Positions 1 to 5,669 of a stretch of DNA of 5,669 nt are shown piece after piece. Every line of letters begins with the position of its first letter. The stretch's first letter is position 1. The notes beneath the pieces are model-generated. The model ran no database searches, was not told where the DNA came from, and saw only the letters and a list, made by a program, of their open reading frames with translations. This DNA comes from JBDKGV01 sp039798005 (GTDB lineage Bacteria > Fibrobacterota > Fibrobacteria > UBA5070), in contig JBDKGV010000226.1 in the NCBI GenBank assembly GCA_039798005.1, forward strand, positions 1-5,669, read 5' to 3'. The translations under genes were made by a program, and so were the position numbers.

Positions 1-1056
1 TGGTTCCATCCGGCGTATCTTCATCGGACCCGTACCGCGACCTTGGCCACGGTGCGCGAGGGAGAGCAGCTTACGGTGTGTTTTGGCCAGGACTACCGTG
101 GCATGAAGGCGCGCTTGCGGGAACTTCGGACGATCCTGGTCCGGGTATGGGGTGGGACCCTGATCCTCATGGGACTGGTCCTTGCCTTCCTGGTCAGGCG
201 TTCCCTGTGGCCGCTGCATCGGTTGGCCGCCGGATTGGAGCGACTGGATGCCGAGCATCTGGGCAGCTTCAAGCCGGTGGATGTTCCAACCGAGGCTCGC
301 CCGCTTTTGGATGCCTTGGTCGAGACGCTGCGTCGCCTGGAGACCAGTTTTCGCCGCGAGCGCAGTCTGCTTTCGAATCTTGCCCATGAATTGCGCACCC
401 CGCTGGCGGGCCTGCGTACGACCTTGGAAGTCGGTCTTACCGATGATGAGAAGCACGCGCGCCAAGCCATGCGGGACTCGCTGGGGATCACGCTGCAGAT
501 GCAAGGCGTCATCGATTCGCTGCTTCTCCTGGGGCGTCTGGAGGCGGGGAGTCTTTCGCCGAGATTGTCGTCGATTCCACTGCGGACACTGTTGGAAGGG
601 ATTCGAGACAGGATCGGGGATCTGGACTGCGAGAGCGTCGACGACCTTCCCATTCTTGCTGACCCGGGATGGATGCGGATCGTACTCGGGAACTTGTTTG
701 ACAACGCGCGTCGTCACGCGGGTCCGGATGGCATGATCCGGTTCGATGTCTCCATGGAACTTGATCGCATCCGGATTTCCCTCTCAAACGATGGCTGCGA
801 GCTGGGTCCGGAGGAGGTGGAACGCGTGTTTGAGCGCTTCTGGCGCAAGGATGCGGTGCGTTCCATCGAGAGCCGGAACTCGGGCCTGGGGCTGACATTG
901 TGTCGTGAACTGGTGGAGCGGATGGACGGCACGATTTCGGCAATCGTACCCGAACCGGGCGTCTTCGAGGTGGTGATCCTGCTGAAAAGTGGAGAATCTT
1001 CCGATTTCATCTCGGCCTCATCTTTCCCACCGATGGCTGCAACAGGGGTGCAATGA
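1..1056 (+). CDS. Sensor histidine kinase, 5'-truncated by window edge
   Basis: This is the C-terminal part of an inner-membrane sensor kinase that autophosphorylates on histidine and passes the phosphate to a response regulator, presumably encoded just upstream. The frame is open from base 1, so the TTG at 43 is not a credible start; the first membrane helix and most of the sensor domain lie outside. In order: the end of the periplasmic region (1-135), a transmembrane helix (about 136-195), a HAMP linker (about 196-345), the dimerisation/phosphoacceptor helix with H-box LAHELRTPL (histidine codon 385-387), the N-box NLFDN (691-705), the F-box FERFWR (829-846) and the G2 box SGLGL (880-894). 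The G1 box is atypical: SNDGCELG (784-807) replaces DxGxG. Such variants occur in metal- and envelope-responsive kinases of the CusS/QseC type. About 20 residues follow the last ATPase strand, an unusual tail. The signal sensed is unknown. Confidence 0.93.
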   Translation, partial: WFHPAYLHRTRTATLATVREGEQLTVCFGQDYRGMKARLRELRTILVRVWGGTLILMGLVLAFLVRRSLWPLHRLAAGLERLDAEHLGSFKPVDVPTEARPLLDALVETLRRLETSFRRERSLLSNLAHELRTPLAGLRTTLEVGLTDDEKHARQAMRDSLGITLQMQGVIDSLLLLGRLEAGSLSPRLSSIPLRTLLEGIRDRIGDLDCESVDDLPILADPGWMRIVLGNLFDNARRHAGPDGMIRFDVSMELDRIRISLSNDGCELGPEEVERVFERFWRKDAVRSIESRNSGLGLTLCRELVERMDGTISAIVPEPGVFEVVILLKSGESSDFISASSFPPMAATGVQ

Positions 1057-1100
1057 ACCGCTAACCTTGCCGGACCACCTTTGTTCATGAGACAGCCCTC

Positions 1101-1121
1101 CTTCTCCGGACCTCGGAGGAG
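1101..1121 (+). promoter_or_regulatory. Leader hairpin upstream of the exported beta-helix-like gene
   Basis: An 8-bp stem is formed by CTTCTCCG (1101-1108) and CGGAGGAG (1114-1121), with one G-U pair and a 5-base loop. No T-run follows, so it is not a canonical intrinsic terminator. The right arm holds a GGAGG ribosome-binding-like sequence (1115-1119) that pairing would hide. The pyrimidine tract at 1096-1107 could alternatively pair with the downstream Shine-Dalgarno sequence. The structure is seen by hand pairing; a regulatory role is inference. Confidence 0.4.
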
Positions 1122-1123
1122 CG

Positions 1124-1159
1124 ATGGCGCGGAACCACGGCAAAGGAGAATGGCGATGA
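1124..1159 (+). CDS. Possible 11-codon leader ORF (MARNHGKGEWR)
   Basis: A tiny ORF starts with ATG at 1124, preceded by GGAGG (1115-1119) with a 4-base spacer, and ends in TGA at 1157-1159. The stop overlaps the start codon of the following gene as ATGA, the classic arrangement for translational coupling. The peptide MARNHGKGEWR has no run of one amino acid that would suggest an amino-acid attenuator. An ORF this short can occur by chance in GC-rich sequence, so this is only a candidate. If real, its translation would open the hairpin at 1101-1121 and feed ribosomes to the downstream gene. Confidence 0.2.
   Translation: MARNHGKGEWR
1143..1148 (+). promoter_or_regulatory. Shine-Dalgarno AAGGAG that decides the start at 1156
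   Basis: AAGGAG lies 7 bases before ATG 1156, but only 1 base before the alternative in-frame ATG at 1150. The spacing therefore favours 1156. The TTG at 1081, which opens the longest version of the frame, has no such site and would place about 25 polar residues before the signal peptide. Confidence 0.7.
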
Positions 1160-2793
1160 TCGGATTCAAGGCGGGATGGCTTGCGGCAGTCATTCTTGGA
1201 ACCACGGCGGCGCACGCTGCCATCGATACGGTGGAGGTGCGCGATGGCGCCATCCCGACCGGCGGCACCACGACATGGACGCACGACAAGGTCTGGCGTT
1301 TGAACGGAACGGTCTTCGTGCGGGCCGGAGCCAAGCTTGCCATCGAGGCGGGAACGACGGTTCTCGGGTCGGCACGACAAGACAGTGCCGCCGTGCTGGT
1401 GATTGCCCGTGGCGGACGCATCCATGCGGAAGGAACAGCCCGGAAACCGGTGATCTTCACCTCCGAGCTCGATCCTGGCATCGGAGCCCTGGAGCCGACG
1501 TCTCTCAATCGCGGCTTGTGGGGAGGCCTTGTGATCCTGGGGCGTGCACCCAACAACAATCCGGGCGGTGTGGCCAACCTGTCGGAGGACATCGCCGGTG
1601 ATGCGAGCCTTTTGAGCTATGGCGACTCGACCAGGGCTGACATCCACGACACTTCAGGCGTACTGCGGTACGTCTCGGTGCGATACACGGGAATCAATGA
1701 GCTCAAGGGCGTGATCCTGGCCTCCGTCGGTGACGGGACCGTCGTCGATCATCTCGAGGCGTACTGCGGTGCGGATGACGGGATCGACCTGCTGGGCGGT
1801 ACGGTCAACCTGCGTCATTTGGTGAGTGGCTTCCATGCGGGGGATGCCTTGTTCTATTCGGAAGGGTATCGCGGTGCCATTCAATACATGTACCTGCAAC
1901 AGAAGGTGATTCCTGGAGGGGCCAGCAACGGCGTCAACATGAAGCTGGAGAGTGGCGACACCCTGCTGCATCCGGTCTCGATCGGTCGCATCTGGAACGC
2001 GACCGTGGTGGGCACCGGAGTCAACAGCGCCGCCGACTACACCGGCAAATACAAGCATGCGCTCCACTACAAGAAGGACGGCGCCGGCACCTTCGCCAAT
2101 TCCATCGTGACCCAGACGGCCTTTGGCGGGGTGTTCGTCGATTCCTCCAAGCTCAAGGATGCGGCCGGATCGCGCACCACCGACAGCCTGGGCAAGTCGC
2201 TCCTTCTGTTGAACAACCTCTGGAGCGGCATCGGGCGCGGCGATTCTCTGGCCGGGGTCGCCTACGGCATGCCCATCGTGGGGGCGCATCTGCTTGCCAA
2301 TGGCAACAGTGTTGAAGATCCGCTTCTGGGCGGCATCTCCTGGCTCCAGGACAAGAAACTCGATCCGCGCCCGGCGGTCACCTCGTCGGCTTGGAGCCAT
2401 CTGGCCTCGGTCCCGGCCGACGGCTTTTTGGAGACGCCGCTTTTCCGCGGGGCGTTCGGGCGTGAGAACTGGGCTGCCGGTTGGACGGCGCTTTCGCAGG
2501 GTGGCTTTTTCAGCGACTCGGCCAATGTGATTTCCACCGCAATCGCGCAGGCGCGCCGCTCTGCAGGCGGTTTCCTGACCGTCCTGGCGCACGGGATCGA
2601 ACTGAACTTGGCACAGGCCCAGAACGGGCGCTTGGAACTTGTGGATCTCTCGGGAAGAATCGTTTTCTCCCGTCAAGGGCGCTTCGAAGCAGGCCGTACG
2701 GACCTTGCGCTTCCCGCCTTGACCCGTGGCATGGTGGTCGCCCGTTTCCAAGGCACCTCGGCTCGCATCGCAAGCCTGATCACCCGTCCTTGA
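1156..2793 (+). CDS. Exported beta-helix-like protein with T9SS-like C-terminal domain
   Basis: A 545-residue secreted protein, probably surface-attached or released. Residues 1-21 form a Sec signal peptide (Lys5, hydrophobic core, cleavage likely after AHA). Residues about 50-104 carry the pattern of a strand-rich start, ending EGTARKPVIFTSE (92-104). Next come GLWGGLVILGRAP (120-132), SGVLRYVSVRYTG (167-179) and ADDGIDLLGGTVN (206-218). These motifs belong to a poorly characterised exported family common in Bacteroidota and some other Gram-negatives, often with a C-terminal sorting domain; the repeated short strands suggest a parallel beta-helix. Residues about 470-545 resemble a T9SS sorting domain. 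There is one cysteine (204), and I see no catalytic motif. It sits 61 bases before a TonB-dependent receptor, so a role in capturing or presenting that receptor's substrate is plausible but inferred. Some members carry misleading database names; I assign no enzymatic function. Confidence 0.85.
   Translation: MIGFKAGWLAAVILGTTAAHAAIDTVEVRDGAIPTGGTTTWTHDKVWRLNGTVFVRAGAKLAIEAGTTVLGSARQDSAAVLVIARGGRIHAEGTARKPVIFTSELDPGIGALEPTSLNRGLWGGLVILGRAPNNNPGGVANLSEDIAGDASLLSYGDSTRADIHDTSGVLRYVSVRYTGINELKGVILASVGDGTVVDHLEAYCGADDGIDLLGGTVNLRHLVSGFHAGDALFYSEGYRGAIQYMYLQQKVIPGGASNGVNMKLESGDTLLHPVSIGRIWNATVVGTGVNSAADYTGKYKHALHYKKDGAGTFANSIVTQTAFGGVFVDSSKLKDAAGSRTTDSLGKSLLLLNNLWSGIGRGDSLAGVAYGMPIVGAHLLANGNSVEDPLLGGISWLQDKKLDPRPAVTSSAWSHLASVPADGFLETPLFRGAFGRENWAAGWTALSQGGFFSDSANVISTAIAQARRSAGGFLTVLAHGIELNLAQAQNGRLELVDLSGRIVFSRQGRFEAGRTDLALPALTRGMVVARFQGTSARIASLITRP
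2563..2790 (+). other. C-terminal domain resembling a T9SS type A sorting signal
   Basis: The last 76 or so residues of the exported protein have the layout of a small beta-sandwich sorting domain: a short strand region, then LELVDLSGRIVFS (nucleotides 2632-2670), a variable turn, LALPALTRGMVVARF and a final strand ASLITRP. Known T9SS type A domains show a similar order (a D-x-x-G-R-x-V strand, an L-x-x-G-x-Y-x-V strand and a final basic strand). Here Tyr is replaced by Val and the usual Lys near the end is missing, so this is a divergent match. It implies export across the outer membrane if the genome encodes T9SS. Confidence 0.5.
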
Positions 2794-2805
2794 ATTCCAA
2801 CCAGC

Positions 2806-2836
2806 GGGAGATGCGGCTTCACTGCCGTCGTCTCCC
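2806..2836 (+). promoter_or_regulatory. Strong intergenic hairpin before the TonB receptor gene
   Basis: GGGAGATG plus CGGC (2806-2817) pairs with GCCG, one bulged T (2828), then CGTCTCCC (2824-2836). This gives a 12-bp stem with one G-U pair and a 6-base loop, TTCACT. The sequence after it, TGCCCTTG, has no T-run, so complete Rho-independent termination is unlikely. The hairpin fills most of the 61-base gap and ends 18 bases before the receptor start, leaving the weak GAGAAAG ribosome-binding region (2844-2850) free. A role in partial attenuation, RNA processing or transcript stability is possible; this is inference. Confidence 0.5.
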
Positions 2837-2854
2837 TGCCCTTGAGAAAGAACC

Positions 2855-5602
2855 ATGAACGCGAATCGACTTCAGGGCCACGCCTGCGCGGCCCTTCTTC
2901 TTGCCTTGTCCGGACTGTCCTTCGGGCAGGAGCCGCCCACCGATTCCGTCGCGCTCGGAGCCAACGCCTTGGGGGACGACTCCACCACGACGGGTGCCCC
3001 GGTGCCGGTCCTGGATTCCACGACCCGACCCGTTCCAACCGTGGAACCAATGGCGGTGATGCCCGTGGAACCGGATAGTTTGACAGGATTTGTCATGGAT
3101 TCAGCTGTACCCAGGTCCGGGGAAAGGGACGCTCCCGGCGTGGCACGCGTGGATGCCGCCAAGACCGTGCTCGTGAAGGGGAAGCTGCGCGGCAAGGCGC
3201 AGGACCGCCGCAAACGGCAGGAATCCGATGTGCGCAAGGATGTGCTGGGGATCGATGCCATCCGCGAACGCGCCGATGCCGACGCCGCTTCGGCGCTTTC
3301 CCGATCCTCCGGGGTCACACTTCAGCGCAGCCAAGGGGAAGGGCGCTTCGTGCAGATCCGCGGCACCGAGGCGCGCCTGTCCACGGTGACCATGAACGGA
3401 CAGAAGGTGGCAAGCTCCGATGGCGACACCCGTGCCGTCGGACTGGATGTGATCCCCGTCGATCAGCTCTCCGAGATCGAGGTCACCAAGGTGCTCATGC
3501 CCGAGATGGACGGCGATGCCATCGGCGGCAATGTCAATCTGGTCACGCCATCGGCTCAGGACACGCAACTCGTGTTTCGCGGGTTCTTCGCCTCGGGGTG
3601 GAATGATTTGCCCGGCAAGCCTCTGTGGCAGGGTTCCGTGGCGCTCTCGCGTCGTTTCCTGGAAGGTGGAGCCCTTGGAGCCTATGTCGGGGGGAGCTGG
3701 TACCAGTCGACCAGTGGACGGGATGCCGTGGGAATGGGCTGGGACACCTTGGACCATTCCAGGATCTGGGAGCTCCAGTTGCGTCGCTACCGCACCGGGA
3801 AGGTGCGCCAAGGCTTGAACGGACGCTTGGACTGGAGGCTGGGGGAGGCATCGCTTCTCTATGCGACGGGAAGCTGGAGTCGCAGCCAAAGCGATCAGCT
3901 GCGCGAAAGGCTGGAGCTTGATCGCACCGGGCACGGCGATCTTGCTCCCTATGTGGATTCCTCCACGAATGTCGATGTCTATCGCAGCATTCGCCATCGC
4001 GTGCGCACCGAAACGGTCGGATTGGGGAGCCTTGGGGCCAGCACCGGGATCGGGAATGTCCGAATGGAAGCGGCGCTCACCGCCACGGATTCCCGGACGC
4101 GCCAACCCCTGAGCACCCAGGCGACCTTCGTGCCTTCCGCTCGAATGAACGTGGCCATCCATCCGGACAATCTTGAGGCCCCCGAATATTACGCCTTCTG
4201 GTATCCTCGCCCGATCGGGCACGATCCCCGCATTACCCAAGCGGGGAGCTATGTCCTTTCCCGCTTGGATCCCCAGTGGATGGATGCCCGCGAAAGCGAC
4301 CTTCACGGCCGGTTGGATGCCCGGATGTCGATCCTGGATTCCGCCGTGCAGATCAAATCGGGAATGAAGCTTGGAAGGAAGGAAAAGCGCCAAACCACCG
4401 GAGGAGCCTCGTACTCCTTCGCCTCGGGTGCCGTCAAGCCGACCTTGCTGGAATTCTCACCATCGGCAGGGGATCCCGACTTCTACCAAGGGCAGTACGA
4501 CCTGGGAGCCATGCCTTCGGTCGAGGCCGTGGATGCGTGGCTTGCAAACCACAGTTCCGCCCTCATCGAGAAGGCTCAGGACAACCACCTCACCTTCGAT
4601 CCCCAAAACTACCTCATCGAAGAGAATCATCTTGCCGGGTACGGGCAGGCGCGATGGAAGTTGGACGGGATCGTCGCGGTCGGTGGATTGCGCTTTGAAC
4701 GCTTCGATCTTCGTTCGACCGGAAACGATGTGCGTCTGCAGGCCGACGAGTCGTGGGACACCACGGTGCAAGTCGTGAAGGACCGCACGATGCAGTTCCT
4801 GCTTCCGATGGCCTCGGTGCGTTGGGAACCGGCCACGGGATTGATCCTGCGGGCCGGTGCCACGCGATCCTTCGTGCTTCCCGATGCCCGGGACCTGGTG
4901 CCTACCATGCGCACCGATCTCCTGGACTACACGATCGAGGAGGGCAATCCGGAACTGAATCCGACCTTGGCCCTGGGTGGCGATGTCGGGGTGGAGTGGT
5001 TCCACCGCGGACGCGGCATGGTCGGGATCGGACTCTTTGCCAAGCAACTGGAAGACTACGTGTTTCCGCGCACTTGGACCTCATGGGATCCGATCCGCAA
5101 GGTGGTCTTCACCCACTATGGCAAGGCCAATGGAAAGACCGCGGAGCTTTGGGGCGCAGAATTGGAAGCAAGCCAGCCCTTCCTATTCCTGCCGGGTCCT
5201 TTGGCCGGGTTTGGAATCGAGGCCAACTGGACGCGCACATGGTCTTCGACGCAGCTTCCCGGTCGGACCGGGGAAGAACGTTTGCCGGGTCAGGTGGACC
5301 AATCGGGAACCGCCGCCCTTCGCTTCGAACGGTGGGGATTCTCCGCACTCGCCTCCTGGACATGGCAAGGGGAGATGCGCCACGAGATCGCCCCGGTGCG
5401 GGAACGCGACACGTGGGTGGAAGGATGCGGGCGGCTGGACGCATCGCTCTCCCAGCGCCTGGGCAAAGGCTGGTTGATCTTCCTGCAGGCCGGCAACCTC
5501 ACCGATGCGGCCCATCGCATCCACGAAGGGGATGCCTCTCACCCCGTCCAGATCGAATACACCGGGATCACAGGCCAGTGCGGTCTGCGCGTCTCACTTT
5601 GA
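2855..5602 (+). CDS. TonB-dependent outer-membrane receptor
   Basis: A 915-residue active-transport receptor of the outer membrane, driven by TonB-ExbB-ExbD. Residues 1-24 are a signal peptide (cleavage likely SFG/Q). A Pro/Thr/Asp-rich linker (about 25-100) follows; no STN or carboxypeptidase-like domain is seen. KTVLVKG (103-109) is the likely TonB box, followed by a very basic stretch. The plug spans about 120-235 and includes FVQIRG (165-170) and MPEMDGDAIGGNVNLVT (215-231), a hallmark of the TonB-Xanth-Caul type (TIGR01782-like) receptors. The rest is a 22-strand-type barrel with GNPELNP in its later part, a common barrel motif, and AGNLTD near the end. The end QCGLRVSL fits the BAM beta-signal spacing but stops in Leu rather than an aromatic residue. 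The mature chain has only two cysteines (858, 909). The length is normal for the family. ATG 2855 is supported by the signal peptide directly after it, although the ribosome-binding site is weak. The substrate is unknown; relatives take carbohydrates, siderophores and other ligands. Confidence 0.95.
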   Translation: MNANRLQGHACAALLLALSGLSFGQEPPTDSVALGANALGDDSTTTGAPVPVLDSTTRPVPTVEPMAVMPVEPDSLTGFVMDSAVPRSGERDAPGVARVDAAKTVLVKGKLRGKAQDRRKRQESDVRKDVLGIDAIRERADADAASALSRSSGVTLQRSQGEGRFVQIRGTEARLSTVTMNGQKVASSDGDTRAVGLDVIPVDQLSEIEVTKVLMPEMDGDAIGGNVNLVTPSAQDTQLVFRGFFASGWNDLPGKPLWQGSVALSRRFLEGGALGAYVGGSWYQSTSGRDAVGMGWDTLDHSRIWELQLRRYRTGKVRQGLNGRLDWRLGEASLLYATGSWSRSQSDQLRERLELDRTGHGDLAPYVDSSTNVDVYRSIRHRVRTETVGLGSLGASTGIGNVRMEAALTATDSRTRQPLSTQATFVPSARMNVAIHPDNLEAPEYYAFWYPRPIGHDPRITQAGSYVLSRLDPQWMDARESDLHGRLDARMSILDSAVQIKSGMKLGRKEKRQTTGGASYSFASGAVKPTLLEFSPSAGDPDFYQGQYDLGAMPSVEAVDAWLANHSSALIEKAQDNHLTFDPQNYLIEENHLAGYGQARWKLDGIVAVGGLRFERFDLRSTGNDVRLQADESWDTTVQVVKDRTMQFLLPMASVRWEPATGLILRAGATRSFVLPDARDLVPTMRTDLLDYTIEEGNPELNPTLALGGDVGVEWFHRGRGMVGIGLFAKQLEDYVFPRTWTSWDPIRKVVFTHYGKANGKTAELWGAELEASQPFLFLPGPLAGFGIEANWTRTWSSTQLPGRTGEERLPGQVDQSGTAALRFERWGFSALASWTWQGEMRHEIAPVRERDTWVEGCGRLDASLSQRLGKGWLIFLQAGNLTDAAHRIHEGDASHPVQIEYTGITGQCGLRVSL

Positions 5603-5605
5603 ACC

Positions 5606-5611
5606 GAAGGA
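5606..5611 (+). promoter_or_regulatory. Shine-Dalgarno GAAGGA for the gene starting at 5620
   Basis: GAAGGA lies 8 bases before ATG 5620 and begins 4 bases after the receptor stop codon. It is stronger than the receptor's own ribosome-binding region. It supports a real start at 5620 and co-transcription with the receptor. Confidence 0.65.
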
Positions 5612-5619
5612 ATCGAATC

Positions 5620-5669
5620 ATGAAAAATCAAATTGCGGCCTTGGCCCTTTGCGCGATCGCGCCGACAGC
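5620..5669 (+). CDS. Start of an exported protein gene, truncated by window end
   Basis: Only 16 complete codons are visible: MKNQIAALALCAIAPT. A single Lys followed by an uninterrupted hydrophobic run looks like the beginning of a Sec signal peptide. Cys11 follows LAL, which is a poor lipobox because Leu rather than Gly, Ala or Ser precedes the Cys, so a lipoprotein is possible but not favoured. The start lies 17 bases after the receptor stop with a good ribosome-binding site, so it is very likely in the same operon. Its product probably works in the periplasm or outer membrane on the receptor's substrate, but nothing here identifies it. Confidence 0.65.
   Translation, partial: MKNQIAALALCAIAPT

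Noticed and set aside
1067..1095. Possible promoter with TTGCCG as a -35 box
   Set aside because: The sequence 17 bases downstream, AGACAG, is a poor -10 box, and no Bacteroidota-type TAnnTTTG element was seen. The support is not above chance.
1101..1121. Intrinsic terminator after the kinase gene
   Set aside because: The hairpin is followed by GCGATGGCGC rather than a T-run, so it does not meet the standard for a Rho-independent terminator.
1081..1155. Upstream start (TTG 1081, or ATG 1087 or 1150) for the exported protein
   Set aside because: The extra residues are polar and would displace the signal peptide; 1081 and 1087 lack a ribosome-binding site, and 1150 is only 1 base from it. ATG 1156 has correct spacing.
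714..1592. Minus-strand frame bridging the kinase end, the leader and the next gene
   Set aside because: It spans two well-supported plus-strand genes and their gap, with a composition typical of antisense translation (Pro, Ser, Arg, Thr). No motif was recognised.
1654..2856. 400-codon open frame on the minus strand
   Set aside because: It lies opposite the exported-protein gene and shows no signal peptide, domain or plausible start context. The plus frame has family motifs, and long antisense frames are expected opposite GC-rich coding sequence.
3101..4393. 430-codon open frame on the minus strand
   Set aside because: It is entirely antisense to the receptor plug and early barrel. Its translation is rich in His, Gly, Ile and Pro without recognisable motifs, while the plus frame is clearly a receptor.

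Overview
The window is GC-rich (my impression is roughly 60% or more), gene-dense and coded entirely on the + strand. It reads as part of a chromosome from a Gram-negative bacterium: there is a TonB-dependent outer-membrane receptor, a transmembrane sensor kinase and proteins with Sec-type signal peptides. The secreted protein ends in a domain resembling a type IX secretion sorting domain, and its core resembles a family common in the Bacteroidota and related phyla. Together with the high GC, this makes an environmental member of the Fibrobacterota or another lineage of the FCB group the best guess. That placement is an inference and is only moderately secure.

Layout: (1) bases 1-1056 hold the 3' part of a sensor histidine kinase gene whose start lies upstream of the window. 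(2) Bases 1057-1155 are a 99-base leader with a hairpin, a pyrimidine-rich tract that could pair with the next gene's ribosome-binding site, and a possible 11-codon leader ORF that overlaps the next start as ATGA. (3) Bases 1156-2793 encode a 545-residue exported protein with a predicted beta-helix-like core and a T9SS-like C-terminal domain. (4) Bases 2794-2854 carry a strong hairpin. (5) Bases 2855-5602 encode a 915-residue TonB-dependent receptor. (6) From 5620 a further gene with a signal peptide begins and is cut by the window end.

The exported protein, the receptor and the truncated gene are probably one transcription unit (gaps of 61 and 17 bases). The kinase just upstream, probably with a response regulator outside the window, is a plausible controller. 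The simplest model is a regulated envelope uptake locus: a secreted or surface-attached protein handles or presents a ligand, the receptor imports it using TonB energy, and a second exported protein takes part. The substrate cannot be read from the sequence.

No tRNA, rRNA, CRISPR array, insertion sequence or foreign-looking segment was seen. The most interesting points are the pairing of the sorted beta-helix-like protein with a receptor in place of a SusD-type lipoprotein, and the RNA structures in the two leaders.
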